Positions 8,691 through 21,475 of a stretch of DNA of 64,000 bases are shown here, one piece after another (the first letter of the stretch is position 1; each line of letters starts with the position of its first letter). The position numbers and the translations under genes were made by a program. The stretch covers positions 2,473,182-2,537,181 of the forward strand of contig NC_049980.1 of assembly GCF_000003815.2 (NCBI RefSeq), written 5' to 3'. The stretch comes from Branchiostoma floridae. Its lineage: Eukaryota > Chordata > Leptocardii > Amphioxiformes > Branchiostomatidae. The notes beneath the pieces were generated by a model, which saw nothing but the letters and a program-made list of their open reading frames with translations, had not been told where the DNA came from and searched no databases.

Positions 8691-9070
8691 TTAAATCTTC
8701 TTGTAGCAAGCTACATTTATGTGTTCTTGAAGCCTTTTCGGAGAACAGAGAACGGTAATATTTACGTCCAAGACACTCGTCGGACAATTTGGCCAAGGAT
8801 GGACATTGTGAGATCAAAGAAAGGTGAAGCTTGCTATAAACAAGCACGTTTTGCTGAAGTTACAAAGTTATTCAAATTTGAATATTGACAAGGTGGAACA
8901 GTACTTACCACAATTCCACTGCTTGAAGATATCCCATGTTTCCTAACAACTTTTAAATGAATGAAGTTCTTGATAAATGAGATGTTTCTATCTTAGATAG
9001 GGTTATAAAGTGTAGCCTAGGCACAATCCTATCCCGTTTAATACTTACTCTTTCCCTCACAGAACTTTCA
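8691..9070. other. Intergenic, no gene seen
   Basis: AT-rich sequence. I see no domain, RNA or repeat signature. Confidence 0.4.
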
Positions 9071-9554
9071 AGCTTACACATAGCCGAATTTAGCTCCCGA
9101 CTCTCTCCCGACTATGATTGATTCGGGAGCTAGGTCGGCTGGCGTTCGGTTGAATCGGCTGGTGTTCGGCTGAGTCGGCTGATGTTCGCCTGTGCCATCC
9201 GAATACACGACAGGTCTGGAATGTGTTGGTTAACGTTGGTGGTTGGCTGGTGTTCGGCACGGTTGCCTAGTGTTCGGCTGGTGTTAGGGAGTACGTCAGC
9301 AGTCAAATTTAAATCTTAACCACGCCATAAACATAACTGCTGACTTACCCCCAGCAACAACAATTCACCCCCAAACCGTAGACAAATCTCTGCTAACTCA
9401 TTCCCAAGCAAAATGACTAATACCAGGGCGTAGGCGAATCACCCCCGAACTTCACACGACCAACATCCAGCCAAAAAGAAAAAGAACCATAAATGCCGTA
9501 TTGAGTCGGCTAAGGGTCTGCTAGCGCTGGTGTTCGGGAGCTAATGTGTAAGCT
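9071..9554. mobile_element. 484-bp inverted-repeat element with GTTCGGCTGG-type internal motifs
   Basis: The left end AGCTTACACATAGCC ... TTAGCTCCCGA and the right end TTCGGGAGCTAATGTGTAAGCT are inverted repeats of about 25-30 bp with a small insertion on the left. Internally, GGCTGGTGTTCGG-like motifs recur at least seven times (about 9140-9290), and the right half carries their reverse complement in weaker form (CACCCCCGAAC). No ORF is present. It looks like a non-autonomous DNA element or a compound foldback. Confidence 0.6.
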
Positions 9555-10330
9555 AGGCTTTAGGGAACTCCGTGGGAACCTTAGCGAACCAAATAGGAAG
9601 GCACCCAGTTCCATACTATAATTCGATGCACTTTTTGGGTCGGGATAATTTTCTGATAGCCAAGTAAATTTGATAAAAGCGTCCCGACATCGTTATAAGC
9701 ACCACGGTCCGGGACAAAGGGACACGTTAGGCCATGCTGATTTGATTATATGGATGACACCTTCTGGAAACCCCAAAACTGATACGAGTGGGCGATTAAA
9801 AAGTTTGACCCCAAAAAACAGTTGCCTTCATTATCAAATCTAAGTAGTGAGGAATGTTGAACAAATGGCACAGAGTATTTCATACCTAGCAATAGATTTC
9901 TCGGTTTTGCTTTTTCACATTTCTACTTTGCCTTTGAATTTAATTTGGCATTCTATGACATTAGCATACATTTCTCGATATTTTGTATGTCTCCATGTAC
10001 TTACAATTAGTCTCCGGTATGAACTTGCAAATCAACTTTCTAAATATCAAATTTCAAAATATTTTGTGGCTGCTTTATACTATTAACACTCGGATTGTTT
10101 GAAAACGTCTTTCATGGAGACGTCCGAAAATTGATGCGCCGAAAATCGATGTCATCCATATGATAAAATTAATATGGCCTAATCATAAGTGCTCTGTAAC
10201 GTGTTTTAATCTATATGTCTAGACGTTTGTTTGGTCAACATATTGAAATGTTAGTGGACACATCTGGCTTTTCCAAAATTAATTTCAAACCCATGTCACG
10301 ATGCGCTGAAAGTGACAAAATGGGAAGAAA
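9555..10330. other. Intergenic, no gene seen
   Basis: AT-rich sequence with no recognisable gene or repeat. Confidence 0.4.
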
Positions 10331-10936
10331 ATGACTGGACTTCCTCCTCTAATTTTATCTTCCTCAAACTTCCACAGGCTCTTCTCCTACTTTCTTCGTT
10401 TTTCCCATAGCTTATTTGTCAGTGTGTCAATGCTGCAGCGCCGCTTCAAATCGCCAGAAGGCTTTCGTACTCTTCTGTTTTCCGCTGCTGCAGACCTACT
10501 TACGTCATTGCACCTTTGTACGATTTTTGCACGCTCGACGGCACTTTCTGCTGTCAATCACTCTATGGCAACGCCCGTTGTCCTGTTAGAGTTTGCGCTG
10601 TGCCGTTTAAATTCCCCTTCAGCGGGCAGCGGGCAAGAGTTCGTCTCAACAGTTCGCACCCGTTTGATTTCTTCATGTGGTAGTGTATTTTGTGTAATTA
10701 TGACATACTCGGTACTGAATAGTCGGCAGTTGTCACTAAAACGACGTGGCCTGGGAATGGCTGCAGTCTTAATCTGTTGTCCACAGTGCATCGCTGCATT
10801 ATTCCAGATGATTTCTGGTGTAATGACATCTAGGGAGACGATCCCAGCGGAAGATGTTCATGAATGGCAACCTTCTGTCATCAACACGCGGAGGAGTCAA
10901 AGCGCGGGAACTCTGGCGGCATCTCGCACGTGGTGA
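10331..10936 (+). other. Unclassified 201-codon open frame
   Basis: This is one of the longest open frames outside the LRR gene, in a patch with higher G+C than its surroundings. The translation is rich in Ser, Leu and Arg and shows no domain, signal peptide or recognised motif. The opposite strand is also open for 77 codons (10558-10791), so coding status is ambiguous. It could be part of an old transposon. I do not call it a gene. Confidence 0.15.
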
Positions 10937-13900
10937 AGTCACGACTGGGACAAACATATAATTATCTTTTTTTATATTTCAATTTTGCAAAGCAGAAGGA
11001 AGGGTGAAATACGCCTTTGGGTCTCCTATACAGTCAAACAACAATACCATTTATTGTCCATAGCAGGGACATAAATTTAGAATGCAGAACCTGTAGAATG
11101 TACAATCTGTAAATTTATTACCAACTTCATATTGAGCATATGCAATTGATATAATGGAGCGTACAGGAAAATAACATCATGAGATTTCCAACCACGCCGT
11201 ACATGCGGCTGTTGTAGAGTTTCCACTGGGACGGCGCTCTCGCTGCGCTCTCTCTGCGACCGGTCGACCTATAATATGACAGATTGCGCAACGTACTGAA
11301 TAGAAAAAACAATCTTTTTACGCTTTGTACGTTTTGTCCTCTTTTTACACTTTTACATTTTGTATGATATACCCAGTATGAAATAAACGGTTACACACAT
11401 CGGTTTTAGATCGCAATGAGAGCGCAGCGTCTGGTGGAAAGGGGCCGTACGTACTGACGCTTCAATCTTGTCACAGCTCACGACTACCGCACACTCGCAG
11501 ATGGGTGAAAAAAAAAACAAGATGGCTACATTTTAAAAATAGACACCATAAACTTTGGGCAAGATATAAGGGACAACACATGGTACCACAACCAACTAGG
11601 AATTTATTCCTGTATTCAAGATGTACATTGGTGTAATAAAAGCGACACTAGTGAAGATTGGTATCACTTACAAAGTTGGTGGCCTCCATATTGGTGCCAC
11701 TTTTACAGCTATCCAACACGCTTAACTTCTACAACTACAGTCCCGGGTACCTCGGTAGTGTCACTCCTACAAGTACAGTCTCTACAATCATTAGGCTACA
11801 ACACAACATATTTGTTCATTTTGGTACTTTTTGTCTTGTTGACCATCTACAAACAAATCTGGAGAAAATTAAAGAGCGCGTAGATGTCATCCATAAGATT
11901 TACTTGCTGTGGCCTAATAAGAGAAACACGAAATGATCACTGAATCTAAGAAAAACATAATTTTAATACTAAGATATCATGGCGTATTTGTTGGAAAAAT
12001 ACATGTATAAGTGCTAGTAGAAGCTATAAATGTAACTGTTATGTGGTTTATGAAGGACAATGAAGCATACAGTACGTGTCGTGACGAAGGCTATGCGTTA
12101 CGCTACATTAACGTAGGAGGTAGATTACTTCGGAGATAGTCGTGAGTTTCAACTTATTGAAAAAAAAACACATTTCTATTGATCCAGGCTTGCTGTACGT
12201 CTTTTGCGTGGGTTTAGAAGGCACGAAAGGTAGCATACGAGAACGCACGTGTCCGCGCATTCTTCCTGTCAACAACGCCTACAGATGATACCAAAACCAA
12301 GACATTTTACCAACCTTCTCACGAAGGATAGTGCAATGTATACATCAGTAACATTGAGGCTACACTCTAAGACCTGGCGGTTAAGACGTATGGTCACGTG
12401 TGTTCTACGATTTTTCTTTCTCGTTCGGTTTTCAACCAGACTTAGAAAGAACCGAACGACGACAAAGATTTACAGCAATCCCTTCCGTCACAGTTGAAGT
12501 TTTACGACACTATTCATCTGTCCTAATCCTATCGTAAGACGCATGTGCCAGGGCCTTTTGGAGGGGACCGTCATACTAGTACTGTATGTCATTCTAGGCA
12601 CGTTTCATGACGTCATCAGTCCTGACGTGGTGCTCAACAGCGCCCCCTGACTCCTGCTGAAGGAATCTGCAGCAGCGACGAACAGAAGTCTGCCTCTGCG
12701 GCTACTTCTTTCCTCAACTTGGCATCCGGCGTATGGACGCTCGCTCACTTTTCTAGTGTACACTAAATGAATGTAAATCAATAATAACACAGAATACAAG
12801 ATATACAACAGACGCCTATTTTAACTTCGTAGCATCTAACTGCGTCTGTGGTTCATAGCAATACGCCGATGATAATTATGTGGACTTTCACGCTACGATA
12901 TAGAAGGAAATCAACAATTGAAGCATTTTTTTAAATATTAGAGTGAAATATTTTCCTATTGTTTGAGGCAGAAACCTGTCGACCGAACTTTCTCTGTAGG
13001 TGCATGTGTACTGGCAATAGAGCTACTAACGAAAATATCGGGAAAACTGCTCTTTATAAATTGTTGTGGGTTAGGTCATTTGGCGGTCAAGGTCAGAGTG
13101 CTTTCACTTGATATATTTGGACCAATATGGTATTGTATTTTTTAAGTTTTTGCTTATTGTCACAACGGGCTAAACTTCCACGGTCCACACAGCAATGCTT
13201 CAGTACAGCGACGATCTGTACCTACTGGTATAAGGACCGCCAAATGAAAAGAAATCTGACCAAATTTGGAAAATTGTCCCTTTCCTGGAATCTATGCACC
13301 AAAAAGGTCACCAGGATGTAAGTTGTTGTTTTTTCAACCCGGAACAGCCACCATGTAATGTACACAGACGTGCTATTTACAACGAGCCAACCAGAGCTTA
13401 TGTCGGCAGGTCACGTGACGATACAAAGTTCAAGTTCATGTGGATTCAGGTGGCGAGTTCTCGTCCCCAGAGTGTCACGTACTGTATATGCATACTAACA
13501 TGTATTAAGATGGCGTCTCATGGGGCCATGCTGTGCGGAAAAATAATCCCACAGCTACGGTATCATCAGGATTTATACCAATAAAAACTGTAAACAAAAG
13601 TCTAGAATTCGGCCAGTACAACTGTGTCATTTTTCTTTTCTTTTCAAAAAAAAAAAACTTTCTATAACGGAGTTTGATACTGTTCAACACAAAGCAAATG
13701 AAGCTCAACTGGAATTTTCTCTTTCTTTTCCCTTTTAGACACCAGTGCTAAAAAATGCAAGTGTTCACGTCTTACATCTGCACTAGTGTCCTAATTTTCT
13801 AAGAAGTGGAAGATTCTTGAGAGCGGCTTCTTGGAATTGAAGATGAAGACAATGTATCTTGTGTTCAGGCACACCTGGACCACTGTCATATTTAAGATAT

Positions 13901-15060
13901 AAACCCACGTTTTGTTTAGAGTGTATAACATTATACAGTGTCCAATGGCACCTCTCGCGTTTTGTTCCGATGTCGCTTTCCCACCGTCATGAAATAAAAG
14001 ATCAGGGTATAAAATGGGTGTAAATAACTTCATCATCGACACTGTACTTATGTGTGTCACGCCACAGGAAGGATATTACGTAATTTGTTTGTGAAGGGAA
14101 AAGAAGGTTCTCACTGCTCAGCACTTTGACTTCCTCAGAACGTGACATTGATACGGAAATGCACGTTCTAGGACCTATAGGAACCCTACATTTCATGTGT
14201 GTTCTGTATATTTGTGTAGTAAGTTATCATGTATCACATTGTGCTTGAAGTTGAGGAGGTAAATATTAACTAACACAGAGTTTCCGTTATACCCACAGCA
14301 CACTGTACAACACCAGGTTATGGAGAACACTGTTACAAAGCACTGCATGCAACGGAAATTCTATATGGTGCCAATTTGTGACAAATGTCTACAGGCTGAT
14401 TATTTATCCCGATAGCTTCTAATCTGGTTTGAGTTATCATTGCTCACTCCTGAATCCAATAAACATCCGTGTCCAACATTAACATACAGCAGCCCGGCAT
14501 CCCCGCACCAATAATTGTCCCACTGTGTGCCATAGATCGAATTATTTTCTCACTAAGGATAATTCTAATAAATTGTCTCTTCGTAAAAGCATTGTGAGCT
14601 ACAGAATACGCCATCTCATTATGAAGTATGAAAAAAAGAAATATGTGCGTACAGAATTATGCAGTTTTAAGGCTTTGTAGATTATATAGGAGGAATACTT
14701 GGGAAGGTTATCTGCATGACATATGATATATATGATATCGAAACATAGTTGGGTAGTCGAATGGTACTGGGTGCTTAAGTCTGGAAATTGCTACAAACAT
14801 CGGAAAGTGGCAAAAATCACTCGCATCAATGTCCCGAGTCTAGAGTAGGAATAAAATCGTGGAGAAAATGGCCGATTAAAAGAAAAGAATGGTGTTGAAA
14901 GTATATACCCGTTACCTTCTGTAAATGAGGTTTCTCCATCGTCTGGTGGCCATACGTATAGGATACGTTTTGTGAGCCACTACATGTATAAACAAGGATT
15001 TTCAAAGAAATAGCTTGAAACATCATTTAGCACTGCTACAACAGCAGTGGTATCACCAGC
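10937..15060. other. Long intergenic AT-rich stretch, no gene seen
   Basis: Only short, unrelated frames on both strands occur here. A G+C-richer patch lies at about 12600-12760. AGGTCA half-sites occur at 13073 and 13090. Poly-A and poly-T runs are common. No tRNA-like or rRNA-like structure was recognised. Confidence 0.4.
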
Positions 15061-15070
15061 TGAACGCCGT

Positions 15071-15092
15071 ATCATATCATATCATATCATAC
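15071..15092. repeat. (ATATC)n microsatellite
   Basis: Four consecutive copies of the pentamer (TATCA)n followed by a partial copy. Confidence 0.85.
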
Positions 15093-15500
15093 ATATACTG
15101 AACTTAAAAGAATAACAATTACAAGATGGACACGCGAAAGATACTTAAGCACTTTCGTCATAATACCTCACCCCACGGAAAAGAAGCACACAACAATAGG
15201 TTTTAATTTTACAATCCAGGTAGTGACATCTCCCCATTTCTACCCGTCATGCGGTACGAATGCATGTTTGTAGCGTATCCATAAACCCATATAGATATTT
15301 GATTTCAGAACGTGAGGTGCATGTACTTTTGTGTATAAAGGACGTTGATGTGTTCCTTACCTGATATATTTGTAGATTTAGTTTCAATTTTGAGGATGTA
15401 TGTAGCGAAGATAGATTGATAGATCAAAATTGAGCCATTCTTTCTGAATTAGTTTTCATTTATGTAAGAACATTCTTATGGCTCTGTTGCAGTAGTGTCA

Positions 15501-15517
15501 AGGTCAATGTAAGGTCA
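15501..15517 (+). promoter_or_regulatory. Perfect DR5 nuclear-receptor motif
   Basis: AGGTCA-ATGTA-AGGTCA: two consensus half-sites in direct repeat with a 5-base spacer, the preferred arrangement for RAR/RXR heterodimers. The first half-site is preceded by TCA (TCAAGGTCA), which also suits monomer-binding receptors such as ERR or NR5A. Whether it is used is unknown; there is no nearby recognised gene. Confidence 0.45.
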
Positions 15518-15709
15518 TAAACAACAACAAAGTCACCCAAGCCAGGGTAAACAGGGCCTAACCCGCCAGCAAACTGTACACACAATGCTGCACAGAGGCA
15601 GGGAAACAGGCGTGTCTATGTATTAGAAACTGAAAGAATGTTGATGGACGACTCCAGGAAGAATAGAGTTTATGATAATCATTGTAAATTCTAATTGGAG
15701 ATCGAAATA

Positions 15710-15729
15710 AACAAACAAACAAACAAACT
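15710..15729. repeat. (AAAC)n microsatellite
   Basis: About five units of ACAA/AAAC within an A-rich context. Confidence 0.8.
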
Positions 15730-18330
15730 AGTAAACATGAGACTTTACGCTTAAAATGATTACATTCAGCGCGTTGCAAAGTTATCGTTTTGGCATTTAA
15801 AAGAATGAATGGTGATATCTAAACCATATAGATCAATTCCAGCACATTAAATTTGATTTCATCACGAATACAAAATGTTATCTGAGTCAAGAAACTTTCG
15901 ATGATCAATATTGAACGGTTCAAAGTTTCAGTTTTGACAAGTTTAAAGAATGAAAAGTAGTACTCTAGCAGCGACGGTTTCTGGGAGGTGGACATCCCAG
16001 TTCAGGAACTGACCATAAAGCCGGACTTAGATACAACTCACATTTAGCTGACGTTTCGCTGAGAAAGTGTTGATCATAACTGAAAGATTTTCATAGATTT
16101 TTCATAGATTTTCATTTAGTAGACTTCGAAAACCATATTTTCAGCCACAGCCCCCCTTTTCACTAGATGGCGACCACTAAGTAACTGTATTGCGAGCGAA
16201 ATCGGATCCTGTGACCCTTAATGTTATCATCAAAGTATGATGTAGAATGTAAAAAAAATATGATGCGAAATGTACAAGTCTGATTTGGAATTCAAATACA
16301 ACTGAACATGAAAAAAAAACATTTTTTTTCTTCATATTTCTGCAATTCGTTGAGTAATGTGTCGTACCTTTGCTCACTTGACACTTTTGTCGGTAGTTTT
16401 GGGACATTTGGAAACTATAGACTAACCTTTTGCAATGCAGGACTTCCAGGATAGAGTTTTTGTCAGGCAACGTCAGTTTTGTTGAGCTGTAGTTTCACCT
16501 TGTTTTTGTTTTATTTGTTGTTTTATTTTTGGTTTCTACATCTCGATATGAAATAGCATTGTAATACCGTTTCCATCAAAGTAATCTACCGGAGGAATGA
16601 TATTCAAGTCACTTTACTTAACAAGAGATTTTGAAGTCACTTTACAGTTTATCTAACAAAAGTTGCCATAACGCAGCAAAATTATAATAATAGATATTGA
16701 GTGGAGCTTCATTCCGATGTGAAAATAGAAAATTAATGTTTTAATCTTAGAAACTGTTGTTAAAGATCAGAAATATCTTATGTAGTGATACATTCGATAT
16801 AGCTTGTAATGCTATTTCAAATTTTTTTTTTTACTTTTCTCTACCTATAGTAGTATCTGTAGAAATCGAAAGTCTCAGTATTTTTGTAGAAACCGAAAGT
16901 CTCAGTATTTTTGTGGCCTTGAATTCTGTTATTATATGGGTTATAATCCAAATAAGTTCCGTGGTATCTAAAGCTTGCGATGATTTGTATATACATTTAT
17001 GTTAGGTCAGGTGAGTAATAAGACCCAGTCCATGTTATAAACATTCTCCTAATTTGCCATGTTAATATAAAAGCCCTTTGTATATATTTGTAGGCGATTT
17101 TCTTGATGTTTTCGTAGATTTTTATCCACCACAAAGACAAGAAAGAATACTTGGCAGACAAATGTTCTAGCGAGCCACTGTCTTCATGTCTTTTAATGTC
17201 GAGTGACAGTCTCTGAAGTGGTCTAAAATGGTTAAGTTCTACATTTCGGAAAATTAACGTTTGTAACAGATTTTAAACAAAGGCATAAAAGAAAAGGAAG
17301 AAGGAAGAAAGAAAAGCTGGCATAACCAACAAGACGTCTCGTAACATCTGTACACTGGCTACCATGGATCACAAATTGTCTTCAACATGGCTTCAAAGAC
17401 ATTTCTGCACACTCTTCAAGCGACAGAACCATACAGGTGTTTGCCAAGAAGGAAATTCTTCCACATCTCTTTGGTTTTCACATCACCTATCACAATGAAG
17501 ACGGAGACAACAGGGGCCCATGACCAATAATCATACAACTACAAAACGTTTGTGTAAACATAAATGTATCTTTTATCACCATCTCCGGCTGTATCGAGCA
17601 CACAGCAATGGAGCCGAATTCTGAAAAAAAAATCACTACGACAAGGTACCACGAAGCTGGCTTGTGTTGCTTATGTTTGGAAATTTGGAAAGAACAAGAA
17701 GAATAAAATGTTCCTTGTTAGATAAAAACAAGATCATTTGGAATGTAGCCAGTCGGTGTTTGAATATTTCAAACCAGAAGAAAATTCTTGCGAGAAAATG
17801 AATGTGGTTTTCCACTGACTCCTGAAGTCTGAAAACACGTTTATACCATCGGACTGGTGTCGTCATAACAGACACTTTATAATTGTCCCAACTCTGTAAC
17901 TAAATGGTTCATGTTCTACCTTTTTTTGTCATAACCCATGACGTAGTCATTCTAGAAGCAATGTTATTTCATCAATTAGTTGTATAAAGCTAAGTAGTCA
18001 ATTCAATATGTGACTCCAATCTAATACTTTTGATAACAACCATATTATGCTTTTGCTTTCCTTCTCGTTTGATTGTTTGTTTGTTTGTTTGTTTGAGAAG
18101 AAAACTAATAAGAGACTTCTATATTAAACTTACGCCTTGCCCAGTGGTCACAAATGCCTGAGCACAAACTCCAAAATTGAAAATACTTTTTTGCATTCTT
18201 GGAAAAGCAGCATAGACAAAGCGTTCTTCCTATAACCAGATTCACTATTTAGGCTGAAAAAGGACTTAACAGTGAAAGAAAAAAAATGAGCAGAAAGTTC
18301 GTAAAAAGTTTCATCAGGTTGGAAGATCAA
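15730..18330. other. Intergenic AT-rich stretch, no gene seen
   Basis: Holds a 27-bp tandem duplication (16859-16912) and a (TTTG)n run at about 18072-18096. No gene, RNA or larger repeat recognised. Confidence 0.4.
16859..16912 (+). repeat. 27-bp tandem duplication
   Basis: Two adjacent 27-base units differ by a single base (GTAGAAATCGAAAGTC versus GTAGAAACCGAAAGTC at their starts). The unit length is a multiple of three and lies in an 82-codon hydrophobic open frame (16757-17005), giving the 9-residue repeat VEIESLSIF/VETESLSIF. The frame has no recognised domain and I do not call it a gene. Confidence 0.85.
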
Positions 18331-18569
18331 TTGAACAAAGTCTTCTTCGTTTCACAACCTTCCTTAGATTCTTTAGTAAACGTTTCGACGACTATCTGTC
18401 GCCTCCATCAGTACAAAACGAAACAAATACATGTACTATCGGTGCGATATGAACTACACAGACTGAACACTGACACTGTCCAGTTCATGTAACACCGATA
18501 GCATCTATCTGTTTCATTTTGTACTTAATAATTAAAGGAAGGGTGTGAGGCGAAGAAGACTTTGTTCAA
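18331..18569. mobile_element. Imperfect foldback element (MITE-like)
   Basis: Outer arms TTGAACAAAGTCTTCTTCG (18331-18349) and its reverse complement (18551-18569) match perfectly. Inner arms around GTACAAAACGAAACAAATA and CTATCGGTG pair with CACCGATAG and TGTTTCATTTTGTAC on the right. Total about 239 bp with no ORF. No clear target duplication was seen. Confidence 0.75.
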
Positions 18570-19384
18570 GTGAACAGAAAGTTTGATAAGCCTTGAGGTT
18601 TTCGAAAAAAAATGGTGCCAGATTTCTTAAATGGCATCAATATTTGTATATTTCGACCATAGCCTTTTGTATCAAATTTGTAGAATTCGACTACACTTGT
18701 ATTTGTTAAATTTTTGAAAATTGTTTTACAGCTGAAGGGATGAGTGAAAAAAATATATTTGATGTTTTCTCAAAAATTTCAGCTACATTTTCTACAGAAA
18801 AAGGGATTGTCAACACTCACATTTCGAACTGTATTTCGGTATTAAACGGTACAATATATTTTTAAATGGAACATTACGGAAGACATACAACTGAATCACT
18901 CATGCTTATTTTTATCAACAATGTTCATTTTTATGAACGTTTCGGACAATTGTTGCACAGTAAAGACCACATGAGGACAGGGAAGCTATGTTCACCTTTT
19001 GTTCAAATTAGAAGCAACTCTTAGCGATATATCTCTCTAATTTTCTTTGATTAAAAAAAAACTCCATTTGGTAACTTAAAAAGTATTCGTTGAAAATTTC
19101 GTATCTTAACCTTTTTTCCTGATCTCTGTCTGGACACTTAACAGAGAGTTTGGAATACTACGGTAGGTTTCTATTTGTGAATGCATTGAAAACATGAGCT
19201 GAATCAAGCACATAGACTGAATCAAGCGACTTTAACTTAGAAAAGAAGTTCTAAAGACTATGTGATTTTAACCGTCCGGTTAAACTTCATACAATATCAA
19301 TGACAATATTCAAAATATCTAATAAAACTAAAAGAAATTAAGAACCTGCTACAGTCATCTATTACAACATTAAAGTGGGAAACA
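18570..19384. other. Intergenic, no gene seen
   Basis: Very AT-rich, with many T and A runs. Nothing recognised. Confidence 0.4.
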
Positions 19385-19790
19385 GTGGATACTTTTCCGG
19401 GTATCTCATGTGTTGAAAGAAATCACCGAACTTGGCAAATGAAAGATTCAACAGTTCTCAATGCAGCAAATTTAATGAAGAAGAAATCAAATGGACCAAC
19501 CGTTGATAAAGACATAAACAAGCAAGTAACCATGGCACCAATCGAGAATATTATGTCGTCTAAGATTGTTCTTTCACATTCCAAGTTGCTACAGTCAGCC
19601 AGGTAAGAAACATTCTCAAATCACTTCCACCAGGTAAGGCCACAGGACACGACCACATAGACAACGCGCGGAATTATGTTTTTAATTTTGCATATTGGCA
19701 CAAATTCTGAAACCACTGCAAAGTCTCCTACTGAACACTGGGCAGAGTCACTAAAAACAAGTGAGCCACCCCGGCGAAAGGAAACAGAGA
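19385..19790 (+). pseudogene. Decayed non-LTR reverse-transcriptase fragment
   Basis: The frame at 19573-19665 encodes VRNILKSLPPGKATGHDHID, matching the conserved KAxGxDxI motif at the start of LINE reverse-transcriptase domains. After a frameshift, 19698-19751 reads AQILKPLQSLLLNTGQSH, resembling the next conserved block (PLxxLxNxSL). Upstream, 19385-19600 is open in another frame and may be the N-terminal side. Multiple stops and frame changes show it is dead. No endonuclease or catalytic FADD-type motif remains. Whether it belongs to the same family as the 4.9-kb fragment cannot be told, since different regions survive. Confidence 0.65.
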
Positions 19791-21178
19791 GGAAATAAGG
19801 TACTTTAATTTGTGAACGAATCTTTGTCTACTAGCCCATTTCCTTAAGGATGAGTTGAAAGACAGATGTGCTTCCTTCATGTAAGGTGCAGGAATGTAAG
19901 ACAAAGTCTGAGTTGAACAGCAAGTCCTGCTTGACAGGAGATAAGTCGTGTTGAGGCCAGAATTGTAGTTAGCAAGGAAAGCCGTGGGCACCTCATATAT
20001 GCACGAACATGGTTAAGATAACTTTTGGATAAAAGGAACACGCCTGGTCAGAAAGCATGTCATTGCCCAACTTTGCCCAACAAACATGTCACTGCCCAAG
20101 AAGTTATATTGAAACACGCTTTGTCCTGTAAACTACATGCGAATTGAAATCAATTTTATGAATTATCACAAAATATAAGTCATCTGGAAATGGCATTTAG
20201 TCGCTGTCATAAATGGACAAGAAATTTTGCATCAAGTCATTATGAGCCTATGAAGAAATTTTGCTTGATGAACGAAAAGGACTAAAAAGAAGTGACTTGT
20301 TGAGCCGATTTTTTATTTGTACATTTTTGTGATTTGTTCACAAGCCATAAATGCTTTGTGGATAGTTTTACGTTTCTTTCAATTTTGAACTTGTTAGAGT
20401 TAGTTTGACTTGATTTTATACAATTATGAAACGCAATAATGTGAAAATAAAGTAAGCTTTTGTAAAAGTAGCTTTTAATTAAACTTATTTGTTTAAAACA
20501 AGGAACAAACAAGTCTTTTAAAGTGAAATGCGGCCCATCATCCAGTTGCTGTGTATGAGACAAAATGACTAAATACTAAAAGTTTTTAGATCCTGCAGCT
20601 ATGCAGTTATTGTTATTTTGTTGTGGACATATGAAAGTCTGTACTTTTTTTCTATTTGTTTTTTCTTCATTTTTATGTGATTCTATATCATCATTAGGGA
20701 TTAGTTATTAAAGGTGCTTTTTTGAAGTACTAACTTTTTGTTTTTGTTTTGACCCACAACTGTTTAAAAAATCCAGAGCTCACCGGGCGTAAGAGAAATC
20801 ATTTAGTTCTAGACGATCTAAAACATGCTGTATTTAGTTCAATAGTTCACACTTTTGTGTGGCTCTATGTCACTTTTCGTTATTTTAGCTGGTGGCAAAA
20901 GCTGATTCTAGCTTAATATGTTCAACTATCGTGCCCTCCACATTTTTGCAAACCGAGTTGGCTTCCAAGCCCAAATTCACAAACGGAAGGACAGCACAAT
21001 TTGTTAGGAAACCTTCATCAATTTGCGCAACATGCATATATTCTCTTCTTCACTTATTTGTATGATATAACATCACGTAAGATAATGGCGTAGGAAGCGC
21101 AAGCTGTACTTACGTAATGTGTACGCTAGCTACAAAGGCATGAGGAGGACAAGTAGATAGTTTCGCAACGTGTTAGAG
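19791..21178. other. Intergenic, no gene seen
   Basis: AT-rich sequence. Short frames only. A direct repetition of CAACTTTGCCCAACA / CATGTCA(C)TGCCCAA at about 20058-20100 is minor. Confidence 0.4.
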
Positions 21179-21475
21179 TTGGACAAGTTTTCTAGAATCC
21201 ACTTGTCCTATCGGACAAATACACATAAAACGTCTACTTGCCCGAACCAACTTTTCACTTACCCCACATTTGAATGACATTTTTCTATGTACTTCCTGCA
21301 ATAAAATCTTTCTATCATTGGATCTATTTCTTTATGTTGACCAAATGCTTGATATTATGGCTGTAAAACATAACACGTATATAAAAATCTCACTCAATAG
21401 AAAAAACCTACTTGCCCGATCCGGCAAGTAGTTGAAAATGCGCTTGCCCGATCGGCACTTTCACTTGCCTTGGAC
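21179..21475. mobile_element. CTTGCCCGATCGGGCAAG-type palindrome-rich repeat
   Basis: Ends read TTGGACAAGTTTTC and CACTTGCCTTGGACAA. Inside, the palindromic motif ACTTGyCCGATCGGrCAAGT occurs in diverged form at about 21201, 21236, 21411 and 21441. The middle is AT-rich and without an ORF. It looks like a foldback or MITE-like repeat built from this palindrome. Confidence 0.5.
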
